Under the pieces are notes generated by a model. The model saw only the letters and a program-made list of their open reading frames with translations, did no database searches and had not been told where the DNA came from. From contig CP040678.1 in NCBI GenBank assembly GCA_005954745.1, forward strand, positions 3,100,001-3,164,000: a DNA stretch of 64,000 nucleotides. The letters run 5' to 3'. The stretch comes from Halostella pelagica (lineage in GTDB: Archaea; Halobacteriota; Halobacteria; Halobacteriales; Natronoarchaeaceae). Below, in pieces: positions 27,021-36,123 of this stretch. The position numbers and the translations under genes are program-made. The number at the start of each line of letters is the position of its first letter. Position 1 is the first letter of the stretch.

Positions 27021-28300
27021 ACGTCTCTATCGTCGGAAGCGGCTACGTCGGCACGACCGTCGCGGCCTGTCTCGCCGACCTCGGTCACGAGGTCGTCAAC
27101 GTCGACATCGACGAGGACGTCGTCGCGTCGATCAACGACGGCGACGCGCCGATCCACGAGGACGGCCTCCAGGAACGGATCGAACGGAACGCGGGCGGTC
27201 GCCTCCGCGCGACCACCGACTACGCCGCGGCCGCAGAGACGGACCTCACGATGCTGTGTCTGCCGACGCCGTCGGAGGCGGACGGCAGCATCGACCTCGC
27301 AGTCATGGAGGCCGGCGCGGAGGCGCTCGGCAACGCGCTCGCCGAGAAGGACGGCCGTCACGCCGTCGTCACGAAAAGCACCGTCGTCCCCGGCACTACG
27401 GACGACGTGGTCGGCCCCGCCGTCGCCGAGGCATCGGGCAAGACCGTCGGCGACGACCTCGGCCTCGGGATGAACCCTGAGTTCCTCCGGATGAGCACGG
27501 CCGTCGAGGACTTCCTCCACCCCGACAAGATCGTCGTCGGAACTGAACAGCCGTGGGTCCGGGACCGCCTCCACGAACTCTACGCCGACCTCCGGGAGGA
27601 GACGGCCGTCGTCGACACCGGCCTGCGCGAGGCCGAGATGATCAAGTACGCCAACAACACGATGCTGGCGTCGAAGGTGTCGCTGGTCAACGAACTCGGC
27701 AACGTCTGCAAGGAACTGGATGTCGACGCATACGAGGTGTTCGACGCCGTCGGCCTCGACGACCGCATCTCCGACCAGTTCCTGCGCTCAGGGCTCGGCT
27801 GGGGCGGCTCGTGCTTCCCGAAGGACGTCGACGCCGTCCGCGCGGTCGCCCGCGAACAGGGGTACGAACCCGAACTGCTGAACGCCGTCGTCGACGTGAA
27901 CGACCTGCAGCCCCGCCGGATGGTCGACCTCCTCGCGGACCACGTCGACCCCGAGGGCGCACGCGTCGCCGTCCTTGGAGTCGCGTTCAAACCCGGCACG
28001 GACGACGTTCGGGGGTCGCGCGCGATGGACCTCATCGGTGTCCTTCGGGACCGCGGCGCGGAGGTCGTCGCGTACGACCCCGTCGCGACCGAGAACGCGC
28101 GGGAGAAATACCCCGACGTGCGCTACGCCGACTCCGCCGAGGACGCGCTGGCCGACGCCGACGCCGCCATGGTCGCGACCGACTGGCCCGAGTTCGACGA
28201 GCTCGAGTTCTCGGCGATGGCCCGCTCGGTACTGATCGACGGCCGCCGGATCGACGTGGACACGGATGCGCTTGACGTGTACGAGGGATTGACCTGGTAG
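27017..28300 (+). CDS. aglM: UDP-glucose 6-dehydrogenase AglM
   Basis: A 427-residue UDP-sugar dehydrogenase making UDP-glucuronate from UDP-glucose with two NAD+. Motifs: N-terminal Rossmann GSGYVGTTVAACLADLGH, MNPEFLRMSTAVEDF, the catalytic cysteine C266 in WGGSCFPKDVDAV, and GVAFKPGTDDVRGSR in the C-terminal domain. The start is a GTG at 27017 overlapping the upstream SDR stop (GTGA). Together with AglF it supplies the donor used by AglG-type glucuronosyltransferases. Confidence 0.95.
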   Translation: MNVSIVGSGYVGTTVAACLADLGHEVVNVDIDEDVVASINDGDAPIHEDGLQERIERNAGGRLRATTDYAAAAETDLTMLCLPTPSEADGSIDLAVMEAGAEALGNALAEKDGRHAVVTKSTVVPGTTDDVVGPAVAEASGKTVGDDLGLGMNPEFLRMSTAVEDFLHPDKIVVGTEQPWVRDRLHELYADLREETAVVDTGLREAEMIKYANNTMLASKVSLVNELGNVCKELDVDAYEVFDAVGLDDRISDQFLRSGLGWGGSCFPKDVDAVRAVAREQGYEPELLNAVVDVNDLQPRRMVDLLADHVDPEGARVAVLGVAFKPGTDDVRGSRAMDLIGVLRDRGAEVVAYDPVATENAREKYPDVRYADSAEDALADADAAMVATDWPEFDELEFSAMARSVLIDGRRIDVDTDALDVYEGLTW

Positions 28301-28504
28301 GCGGTGACGTGGCGGTGATCTAGTCGTCAGTGAAGAGACGACGCGGCAGGGGAACAGGCGCAGTAATCACGGCGGCCGGTTTCTCGGTTCTCGCAGTGAT
28401 ACGGGCTCTACCGTGTGAGTACGACATCGAGGAGAGCGGACGCTCAGGCCGAACCGGACCGAGATGGAAACCACTTTACTTTCGAATCGAAATAGTACTA
28501 CCAC

Positions 28505-30025
28505 GTGCGACGCATTCCGAATCCCGTCCGCCTGCTGATCCTGGCGACGAAGTTCCCGGCGCGGCTCCTGGCAGCGTTCATGCGACGCAGTCCGAACCCG
28601 GTCCGCCTGCTGATCCTCGTGATCGGTCTCGGCCTCGCCCGCGCTGGTTTCATCGACGAAGAGCGCGCGCGCCGGACAACGGATCTGGCCTGGCCGCGCA
28701 TCGTCACCGGTATCGCCAGGATGTCGAAAAACGCCGTCGACGTGGCGATGGTCGGCGTCGCGCTCGGGTCGGTCGCTATCGCGGGCGTCGGATTCGCCTC
28801 GGCGTACTGGGGCATCGCGTTCTCACTCGGCGGCGGGTTCGCCGCCGGAACCATCGCGCTGGTCTCACAGCGCTACGGCGCGGAGGCGTACGACGAACTC
28901 GGACAGGCCATCCGGTCGAGCGTCGCCCTGGTTATCGCGGTGACGTTGCCCGTCGCCGCGCTGTTCTATCTCGTTCCGGCCGAACTCGTGTCCGTCATGA
29001 CCGACGACCCCCGGACGATCGAACTCGGGGCCGACTACCTCCGAGTGCTCGCCTTCGGCGTCCCCTTCGCCGGCCTGAACCTGATCGGGAGTCGGATCTT
29101 CATCGGCGTCGACGACGCGTACACGCCGATGCTAGTTCGGGCGGGCGGGGCGACGGCGAACGTCGTCGCCAACGCCGCGCTCATCTTCGGTCTTGGAATG
29201 GGCGTCGTCGGCGCAGCCATAGGGACGGTACTTGCGAACGTCCTCGTAACCGCGATGTTCGTCGGCGGTCTCGCTTTCGGATGGCTTCCCGGCAGAGGGG
29301 ACCTCTGCGTACAGGTCGACTTCCGTGGAACCTACGCAGACGTCGGCGTGTTGCGGGACATCGTCACGATCGGTCTCCCCGTGGTCGGGCGGAACTCGGT
29401 GTGGACCGCCGCCAAGTTCCCCATGCTCGCAATCGTCGCGCTCTTCGGACAGAACGTCGTCGCGGCGTACGTCATCGCGCGGCGCATCTGGGGGATAATG
29501 AACACGCCGGGGTGGGGCTTCGGCCTGGCGTCCTCCAGTCTCGTCGGGCAGGCGCTCGGCAGCAACGACGAGGCGCTCGCCGACGCGTACGGCCGCGACA
29601 TCATCCGGTTCGCTATCGCGACCTACGCCGTCGCAGCGGTCGTGGTCGCGGTCTTCGCCGAATCTATCGTGATCTCGTTCGTCGGCGACGCCTCCGACCC
29701 CTCGGTCCCCGTCGCCGTGGCACTGCTGTACGCGGCCTGTATCGCCACTCTCGCGCAGGCAGTAAAGGGTGCCGCGGCCGGACCGCTCGACGCGAGCGGC
29801 GACACGCGCTGGCCCTTCTACAGCCAGGCGATCGGGATGTTCGGCTGCGCGATACCCATCGCGTATCTCGGGGCCACGACGCCGCTGGGGCTGATGGGTC
29901 TCTACCTCTCGTTCGTCGCTGAGACGACGGTTCCGGCGGCGATCAACTACCACCGCTTCGCGACGGGGAAATGGAAGTCGATAAGCCGAGCGTTCCGCCC
30001 TGACTCCGCCGTGGCTGACGACTGA
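28505..30025 (+). CDS. MATE-family efflux transporter
   Basis: A 506-residue multidrug and toxin extrusion (MOP superfamily) protein with about 12 membrane segments, such as AIAGVGFASAYWGIAFSLGGG, IVTIGLPVVGRNSVWTAAK and MLVRAGGATANVVANAALIFG. It probably exports cationic or lipid-like compounds using a Na+ or H+ gradient. Start: a GTG at 28505 sits about 30 bp after CTTTACTT (leaderless). An in-frame ATG at 28580 is 75 bp downstream, and the first 25 residues are a near-copy of the next 25 (RRIPNPVRLLIL and RRSPNPVRLLIL), so either start gives the same N-terminus. Confidence 0.88.
   Translation: MRRIPNPVRLLILATKFPARLLAAFMRRSPNPVRLLILVIGLGLARAGFIDEERARRTTDLAWPRIVTGIARMSKNAVDVAMVGVALGSVAIAGVGFASAYWGIAFSLGGGFAAGTIALVSQRYGAEAYDELGQAIRSSVALVIAVTLPVAALFYLVPAELVSVMTDDPRTIELGADYLRVLAFGVPFAGLNLIGSRIFIGVDDAYTPMLVRAGGATANVVANAALIFGLGMGVVGAAIGTVLANVLVTAMFVGGLAFGWLPGRGDLCVQVDFRGTYADVGVLRDIVTIGLPVVGRNSVWTAAKFPMLAIVALFGQNVVAAYVIARRIWGIMNTPGWGFGLASSSLVGQALGSNDEALADAYGRDIIRFAIATYAVAAVVVAVFAESIVISFVGDASDPSVPVAVALLYAACIATLAQAVKGAAAGPLDASGDTRWPFYSQAIGMFGCAIPIAYLGATTPLGLMGLYLSFVAETTVPAAINYHRFATGKWKSISRAFRPDSAVADD
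28506..28619 (+). repeat. 75-bp-period duplication of the MATE gene start
   Basis: Bases 28506-28544 and 28581-28619 match at about nine positions in ten, both beginning TGCGACGCA and both preceded by a start codon (GTG at 28505, ATG at 28580). Confidence 0.85.
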
Positions 30026-30121
30026 GAGGAACTGTTGTACGTCAGTGCTGTAGTTCGCCGACACGGGACCGCGAAATCGGGACACAGTCACAACAGTCCC
30101 TATGAGACCGAATCATGGCCG

Positions 30122-31234
30122 TCACTCCGCGCCGGAGGACGGCGGCGGTTCGCTGGCAGGCGACGACTCCTCGACGGGCGCTGGTTCGTCGTCGAGCGCC
30201 GGGTCATCGCGGGACTGCTTACCGTTCGACTCCGAGAGCGTCGACTGCTGATACCCGCCCGTCTCAGCGGAGAGCAGTTCGACGCCCTCGACGAGAAGCC
30301 CAACGGCGAGCGGCCCGGCGATGATGCCGATAGGACCGAGGCTGAGCAGTCCGCCGGAGAAGCCGATGAAATACAGGGTACTCGGGAGATTAGCGCTCCG
30401 GCGGGCGAGACGAGAGCGGATCAACACGTCGGGGAGATAGCCGATGAAAACGGCACCGGCGACCCCTATCAGCGCGGCGGCGGCGGCGTCGCCAGCGAGC
30501 AGTTCGTAAACGACGAGGACGCCGATGAGGACGCTCGGGCCGACAATGGGGAGGAACTGCAACACGCCAGCGACGACGGCGAAGGTGAGCGCTCCGGAGT
30601 AGCCGAGTGCGGTGAACACGACGGCCGCGACGGCGAACGTGCCGACCGCCGTCGCCGCCTGCAGGACGTAGATAGCAAACAGCGTGGACCGGGCGCGGGC
30701 GTGGAGCGCTTCGACCACGTCGCGGTACTCGACCGGAACAGTGCCAACGACCGCGCGATAGGCCCGCTGCTGACCGAGCAAGAGGCCGAACACGACGAAG
30801 GCAAACAGCGCGAACTTGACGGCGAGGATGGACGTGGTGCCGAGTAGGCTGACGGCGATATCTCCGAACGAGTCGGCGACGGCCGCCTGAACGTCGCTGA
30901 CGACGATGACCTGCTGGAAGCCGAACGCATCGACAGTGACCGACGGCGGGAGCGCATGAAACAGTTCGACCAGCTGATCGCGTCGCCGGTAGAGAACGAG
31001 TCCGAGCGGAGCAAACACGGCGATTGCAGCCCCGAACGCGAGCGACGACGTGACAGCGCTCGCCCACCACGGCGGGAGTCCGTAAGCGACTAACCGGCGG
31101 TACAGCGGGGCGGAGACGGCGGCGACCGTGACCGCGAAAAACACTGTCGCCAGGACATCGCGAAGGATGACCGCCGCGATGACGGCGAGGAGAACGACGA
31201 TGCCGGAGAGGACGTGTTGACGACTGCGGGACAC
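30122..31234 (-). CDS. AI-2E family (UPF0118) transporter
   Basis: A 370-residue membrane protein with seven to eight hydrophobic segments. Family hallmarks are the LLAVIAAVILRDVLATVFFA N-terminal hairpin, the central soluble part, and the conserved FLPIVGPSVLIGVLV and PDVLIRSRLARRSANLPST stretches. Members export small molecules or exchange Na+(Li+)/H+, and the substrate here is unknown. The C-terminal 50 residues are a disordered Ser/Pro/Glu tail. It is convergent with the MATE gene; a 14-bp motif shared with another transporter gene lies about 19 bp after its stop. Confidence 0.88.
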   Translation of the reverse strand: MSRSRQHVLSGIVVLLAVIAAVILRDVLATVFFAVTVAAVSAPLYRRLVAYGLPPWWASAVTSSLAFGAAIAVFAPLGLVLYRRRDQLVELFHALPPSVTVDAFGFQQVIVVSDVQAAVADSFGDIAVSLLGTTSILAVKFALFAFVVFGLLLGQQRAYRAVVGTVPVEYRDVVEALHARARSTLFAIYVLQAATAVGTFAVAAVVFTALGYSGALTFAVVAGVLQFLPIVGPSVLIGVLVVYELLAGDAAAAALIGVAGAVFIGYLPDVLIRSRLARRSANLPSTLYFIGFSGGLLSLGPIGIIAGPLAVGLLVEGVELLSAETGGYQQSTLSESNGKQSRDDPALDDEPAPVEESSPASEPPPSSGAE

Positions 31235-31302
31235 GAACCTATCGTGACGCGGAACCGATAAAAACGCTTCTCCCGGACGAACCGCTCGCCGCAGCCGACC
31301 GA

Positions 31303-33054
31303 CTATTCCCCAAACTGACGCTGTTCGGCCTTTCGGAGTTCGATCCGCCGGATCTTTCCGCTGGATGTCTTCGGGAGTTCGTCGACGAACTCGATCCGCC
31401 GCGGGTATTTGTACGGGGCCGTCTCAGCTTTCATGTACGATTGGAGGTCGTCGATCAGGTCGTCGCTTCCCTCGTAGCCGTCCGCGAGGACGACGTACGC
31501 CTTCACGACGTTGCCCCGCTCCTCGTGCGGGCTGGCGACCGCCGCTGCCTCCGCGACGGCCTCGTGGTCGACCAGCGCGTCCTCGACCTCGAAGGGCCCG
31601 ATGCGGTAGCCCGCCGAGATGATGATGTCGTCGGCCCGCCCCTCGAAGAAGAAGTAGCCGTCCTCGTCCCGCCGGGCGAGGTCACCGGTGCGGTAGTAGT
31701 CGGCACCGGAAGAGGAATCCCCTTCCGAGCCCGCACTCGCTTCGCTCGCGCGGACGCGAAACGTCTCCCGGTCGCGTTTGGGCTGTTCGTAGTAGCCGTC
31801 GAAGATGGCGGGGCTGTCGACGGGAACGGCGATCTCGCCGGTTTCTCCCGGTTCGGCCTCCGTCTCCTCAGCCACATCGAGTATCGTCGTCCCGACGCCG
31901 GGCGCAGGTTTGCCCATGCTCCCGGGCTTTACGTCGATGCCAGGGTAGTTCGTCACCAGCGCGACCGTCTCTGTCTGGCCGTAGCCGTCCCGCGGCGTGA
32001 CGCCGACGGCGTCCTCGAACGCCCGGATCGGCTCGCGGTTGAGCGGTTCGCCGGCCGACACGGCTTCCGTCAGGGCGAGGTCGTAGTCGGCGAGGTCGGT
32101 CTGGGTGAACAGCCGGTACTGGGTCGGCACCGCACAGAGGCGGGTGACTTCCTCCTCGGCCATGAGGTCGAGAAACGTCTCCGGGTCGAACTCGCCCTCG
32201 TAGAGGAACTGGGGAGCGCCGGTCGTCAGCGCGACGCCGACCGGGCTCCAGAACCATTTGGCCCACCCGGTGCCGGTGGTCGCCCAGAGTAGCTCGTCCG
32301 AGAAGTCGGTGTCGCGGTCGACCCCCCACCAGTACGGCCCGTTGATCCGTTCGAAGCAGTAGAGCCAGCGGTGGCGGTGGAGGACCGGTTTCGGCTTACC
32401 CGTCGTGCCGCTGGTGTAGTTGATCGACATCGGGTCCGACGCGCCGAGGTCCGGCCCCTCGTGGTCGGGGTCACGGCCGTCGACGAGGTCGGCGTACGCG
32501 TGCCAGCCCTCGCGGTCGGCAGTGCCGCTTGCGTCCCCCTCGTCGTCCAGCACGATCACGGTCTCAAGCGGCGTCTCGGTGGGGGATTCCGAGTCCGAAG
32601 CATCACGGACCGAAGCGTCCGACGGCGTTTCGTCGAGCACTGGTTCGACCATGTCAGTCAGGTCCGCGTGGACGACGATGGTGTCGGCCTGGCAGTCGTT
32701 CGCCCGGAAGGCGATATCGTTCGGCTTGAGCATCGACGAGCAAGGCACCAGGATCGCGCCGCGAGCGAGCGCGCCGATCTGCACGGCGAACGCGTCGGGG
32801 TGGCGCGGGAACAGGTGCATCACCCGGTCGCCCTCGCCGACCCCGAGGTCGGCGAGCGCCGCCGCGAAGCGGTTCGCGTCGTCGCGGACCTCGCCGAACG
32901 TCCGCTCCGCCTCGCCCCCGTCGGCGTCGCGGTATCTCACCGCGAGGCGGTCGCCGAACGATTCCGCGTGGTCCTCCAGGACGGACGGGAGGGCGTAGTC
33001 CGCGGGGATGTTCCACTCGAAGGCATCGCACTCCCGTTCGTAGTCGAGCGACAT
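31303..33054 (-). CDS. Acyl-CoA synthetase (AMP-forming)
   Basis: A 583-residue ANL-superfamily adenylating enzyme that activates a carboxylic acid with ATP and CoA. Motifs: the phosphate loop NYTSGTTGKPKPV, GYGQTE(T), YRTGDLARRDEDGYFFFEGR, the hinge-region GYRIGPFEVED and the catalytic lysine in KTSSGKIRR. An acidic Ser/Asp-rich insertion (about residues 155-195) is a halophilic loop. The ATG at 33054 is preferred over an upstream in-frame codon at 33123, which would add 23 residues of non-family sequence. Chain-length specificity cannot be read from sequence; a medium-chain or acetate/propionate-type acid is plausible. Confidence 0.9.
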   Translation of the reverse strand: MSLDYERECDAFEWNIPADYALPSVLEDHAESFGDRLAVRYRDADGGEAERTFGEVRDDANRFAAALADLGVGEGDRVMHLFPRHPDAFAVQIGALARGAILVPCSSMLKPNDIAFRANDCQADTIVVHADLTDMVEPVLDETPSDASVRDASDSESPTETPLETVIVLDDEGDASGTADREGWHAYADLVDGRDPDHEGPDLGASDPMSINYTSGTTGKPKPVLHRHRWLYCFERINGPYWWGVDRDTDFSDELLWATTGTGWAKWFWSPVGVALTTGAPQFLYEGEFDPETFLDLMAEEEVTRLCAVPTQYRLFTQTDLADYDLALTEAVSAGEPLNREPIRAFEDAVGVTPRDGYGQTETVALVTNYPGIDVKPGSMGKPAPGVGTTILDVAEETEAEPGETGEIAVPVDSPAIFDGYYEQPKRDRETFRVRASEASAGSEGDSSSGADYYRTGDLARRDEDGYFFFEGRADDIIISAGYRIGPFEVEDALVDHEAVAEAAAVASPHEERGNVVKAYVVLADGYEGSDDLIDDLQSYMKAETAPYKYPRRIEFVDELPKTSSGKIRRIELRKAEQRQFGE

Positions 33055-33167
33055 ACCCGATTCCTCAACGATCAACCATTTGAGTTTTGCGCCGAACCAG
33101 ATATCGGTTCCCGACGCCGTCATGGCGGATCGGCGGGGTTAAAAACACCCAGTACAACCACCGAGTA

Positions 33168-34280
33168 ATGAGACGGCGAACGTTTCTTACGGCGAGCGTC
33201 GGCGCGGCCAGCACTGCGCTTGCGGGTTGTATCACGCAAGACAACGATGACGGGGCCGACGACGACGACGACGAGGAGTCGACGCTGACGACGCCCGAGA
33301 GCTTCGACGGGACCCTTACCGTCGCAACGTACGAGTCGTTCGTCGACGCACCGAGTTCCAGCCCCGGAGAGTGGGTCAAAGAGGAGTTCGAATCGATGCA
33401 CGACGGCGTCACGATAGAGTGGCAGATAGCGGAAAACAGCGTCACCGAATTCGTCCAGCGAGCGCAACGGGACGCCGAGATCGATGCCGACGTGTATCTC
33501 GGCCTGAACGTCGACGACCTGGTTATCGCAGACCGTGAACTCGACGAGTCGCTGTTCATGAGCGCCGACAGGTACGGCTTCGAGAACCGGTCGGCCATCA
33601 AAGACGACCTGCTGTTCGACCCGCAATCCCGCGCGCTCCCCTACGACACCGGGTACATCTCGCTGGTGTACGACGAGAACGAGGTCGACGAGCCGGAGAC
33701 GTTCGACGACCTGACGACCGACCCCTACGAGGGGACCCTGCTCGCACAGAACGCCCAGTCTAGCGACCCGGGCCGGGCGTTCATGCTCTGGACGGTCGAC
33801 CAGTTCGACGAGGACGGCTACCTCGACTACTGGCAGGAACTGGTTGACAACGACGTCCGCATCTTCAGTTCGTGGGGCGACTCCTACGACGCCTACAGCG
33901 CGGAGGAGCGGCCGATGGTCGTCTCCTATTCGACTGACCAGGTGTACGCGAACCGCTACGACCAGGACATGAGCCGTCATCAGGTCGCCTTCCCGAACGG
34001 GCAGGGGTACGCCAATCCGGAGGGAATGGCCGTGTTCGAAGCGAGCGACAGTCCCGCGCTCGGCTTCGAGTTCATGGACTTCATGCTCTCGCAGTCGGCT
34101 CAGTCCGAAGTCGCCGTTCGCAACGTCCAGTTGCCCTCGACGGACCACGCCGACCTGGACGAGGAGTTCGACCAGTACGCTCACGTGCCCGACGAAACCG
34201 TCATCTTCAGCTACGACCAGTTGCAGGGCAACCTGAACGACTGGGTCGACGACTGGGCGCGCGAGATAGCCGGGAACTGA
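33168..34280 (+). CDS. Thiamine-type ABC transporter substrate-binding lipoprotein
   Basis: A 370-residue extracellular solute-binding protein. The N-terminus has a Tat motif (RRRTFLTASVG) ending in the lipobox LAGC with C21, followed by an acidic Asp-rich linker. The mature part resembles TbpA/ThiB (TVATYESFVD, ADVYLGLNVDDLV, LPYDTGYISLVYD). TTAAAAAC at 33139-33146 is about 26 bp from the ATG, so the mRNA is leaderless and has no room for a TPP riboswitch. It heads a three-gene uptake operon with permease and ATPase. Thiamine or a thiamine derivative is the best substrate guess; iron-type binding proteins are more distant relatives. Confidence 0.88.
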   Translation: MRRRTFLTASVGAASTALAGCITQDNDDGADDDDDEESTLTTPESFDGTLTVATYESFVDAPSSSPGEWVKEEFESMHDGVTIEWQIAENSVTEFVQRAQRDAEIDADVYLGLNVDDLVIADRELDESLFMSADRYGFENRSAIKDDLLFDPQSRALPYDTGYISLVYDENEVDEPETFDDLTTDPYEGTLLAQNAQSSDPGRAFMLWTVDQFDEDGYLDYWQELVDNDVRIFSSWGDSYDAYSAEERPMVVSYSTDQVYANRYDQDMSRHQVAFPNGQGYANPEGMAVFEASDSPALGFEFMDFMLSQSAQSEVAVRNVQLPSTDHADLDEEFDQYAHVPDETVIFSYDQLQGNLNDWVDDWAREIAGN

Positions 34281-34296
34281 ACCGGGAGAGACGACC

Positions 34297-36123
34297 GTGA
34301 AACCCGTCGAGCGAGGTGTGTCGTGGGTCGAACGCCACGCGCTGGGAGTCGCCGCCGCGGCGACGGCCGCCGTCATCGCGGTCATGTTCTATCTGCCCGT
34401 GGGGATCGTCCTCTCGGAAGCTGTTGGGATCGCCCCCGGATTCCCGCCAGCCGTCTCGCTCGACGCCTTCGCCGAGGTTCTGTCCGACTCGTTCTACGTG
34501 GGCGCGCTCGCCGGCGTCGGCGCGGACCCGTTCGCCGTCAGCCGCCACGCCGACAACGTCGCGTCGTGGGCCGCCGCCTTCCTCGCCGGGGAGGCCGGGC
34601 TGCCGTCGTTCGGCCTGTTCGGCTTTACTGCCTATCAGGCGCTCCTCTCGACCGTCGCGAGCGTCGCCCTCGGCCTCCCGGGCGCGTACGTCCTCGCCCG
34701 GTTCGAGTTTCCCGGCCGGCGGACGATCCGTTCGCTGACGATCCTTCCTTTCATCCTCCCCTCGATCATGGTCGCCATCGGCTTCATCGCCATGTTCGGT
34801 CGCCGCGGCGTCGTCAACGACCTCCTCGCTACGGTCGGACTCGGACCGATAGACGTGATGGGGACGCTCTCCATCGTCATCGTCGCCCACGCGTTCTACA
34901 ACGCGCCGCTGGTCACGCGGGTGACGGCCGCCGCGTGGGAGAGCGTCGACGCCCGCACCGTCGAGACGGCGCGCAGTCTCGGCGCGAGTCGACGGCGTGC
35001 GGTCCTCGACGTCGTCGCGCCGCAGCTCCTGCCCGCAGTGCTGACCGGCGCGCTCCTCACGTTCGTTTTCACGTTCATGACGTTCCCTATCGTCCTCGCG
35101 CTCGGCGGACTGCGGCTGGCGACCGTCGAGGTGTGGGTGTACAATCTATTAGGGAACATGAACTACCGTGAGGCCGCCGCGCTGGCGACGCTCGAAACCG
35201 CGCTGTCGCTCGCGCTGACCTACGCGTATCTGCGGTACGAGGCCCGCCAGGCCGCGGGGAGTCGCGGGGCGAATCCGCTACAACGCGTCCCGCTGTTCCC
35301 GTCGCTCGGGGCGCTCCGTTCCCCCGTCCGCCTCGGCGTCCTCGCCTACGCCGCCGTCGTCGTCGTCGTGTTCGTCGGCCCCGTTCTGAGCATGGTGTGG
35401 ACGAGCGTGACCGGCCCCGACGGTCTCACCCTCGCGTACTACGAGTTCCTCGTCCAGCGGCAGGCCGAAGGCTCCGCGGTCCAGACGAAACCGTGGCCCG
35501 CGGTGCGCAATTCGCTGACGTTCGGCGTCGCGACGCTCGCGGTCGCCCTACCGATGGGCGTCGCCGCCGCCGTCGTGACGACCCGGAAGTTCCGCGGCCG
35601 CGCCGTCGTCGGTGCCCTCGCGATGGGACCGATCGCCGTCAGCGGCATCGTCACCGGTGTCGGTCTCCTGCTCGGCCCCGTCTTCGGCATCCCGCTCGGC
35701 GGCGGGTGGCGTCTCCAGGTGACCGGCGCGACGGCTATCGTCGCCGCCCACGCCGTCGCCGCGTACCCGTTCGTCACCCGCTCCGTCGCCCCGCTGCTGG
35801 GCCGTCTCGACCCCGCGATGGTCGAGTCCGCTCGCGCGCTCGGCGCGAGTCGCGCCCGGGCGCTCGTGGATGTGGAACTCCCTCTGGTCGCCGCGGGCGT
35901 CGTCGCAGGCGCGGCCTTCGCCTTCGCCATCAGCGTCGGCGAGTTCGATTCGACGGTTATACTCGCGGAGGGGTCCCAGAGCTACACGATGCCAGTCGCC
36001 GTCGAACGCTACCGCGGTCGCCGTCTCGGTCCGGCGACCGCGATGGGAACGGTCCTGCTCGTCGTCACGAGCGTCAGTTTCGTCGTCATCGACCGACTCG
36101 GGGGGCGGTTCGAGCGTGGTTGA
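34297..36123 (+). CDS. ABC transporter permease, fused two-domain ThiP type
   Basis: A 608-residue permease with two binding-protein-dependent transport domains in one chain and about 12 membrane segments. EAA-loop motifs appear twice, as ARSLGASRRRAVLDVVAPQLLP and ARALGASRARALVDVELPLV, where the ATPase docks. The start is a GTG 16 bp after the binding-protein gene. Its end overlaps the ATPase gene by 8 bp. Together these form a thiamine-type importer in the cytoplasmic membrane. Confidence 0.9.
   Translation: MKPVERGVSWVERHALGVAAAATAAVIAVMFYLPVGIVLSEAVGIAPGFPPAVSLDAFAEVLSDSFYVGALAGVGADPFAVSRHADNVASWAAAFLAGEAGLPSFGLFGFTAYQALLSTVASVALGLPGAYVLARFEFPGRRTIRSLTILPFILPSIMVAIGFIAMFGRRGVVNDLLATVGLGPIDVMGTLSIVIVAHAFYNAPLVTRVTAAAWESVDARTVETARSLGASRRRAVLDVVAPQLLPAVLTGALLTFVFTFMTFPIVLALGGLRLATVEVWVYNLLGNMNYREAAALATLETALSLALTYAYLRYEARQAAGSRGANPLQRVPLFPSLGALRSPVRLGVLAYAAVVVVVFVGPVLSMVWTSVTGPDGLTLAYYEFLVQRQAEGSAVQTKPWPAVRNSLTFGVATLAVALPMGVAAAVVTTRKFRGRAVVGALAMGPIAVSGIVTGVGLLLGPVFGIPLGGGWRLQVTGATAIVAAHAVAAYPFVTRSVAPLLGRLDPAMVESARALGASRARALVDVELPLVAAGVVAGAAFAFAISVGEFDSTVILAEGSQSYTMPVAVERYRGRRLGPATAMGTVLLVVTSVSFVVIDRLGGRFERG

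Noticed and set aside
28330-29922. 530-codon plus-strand frame overlapping the MATE gene
   Set aside because: It is Arg-rich low-complexity text in another frame; the MATE frame has clear membrane segments.
33130-33168. TPP riboswitch before the thiamine-type transporter
   Set aside because: The TATA-like box is 26 bp from the ATG, so the leader is too short for a riboswitch.
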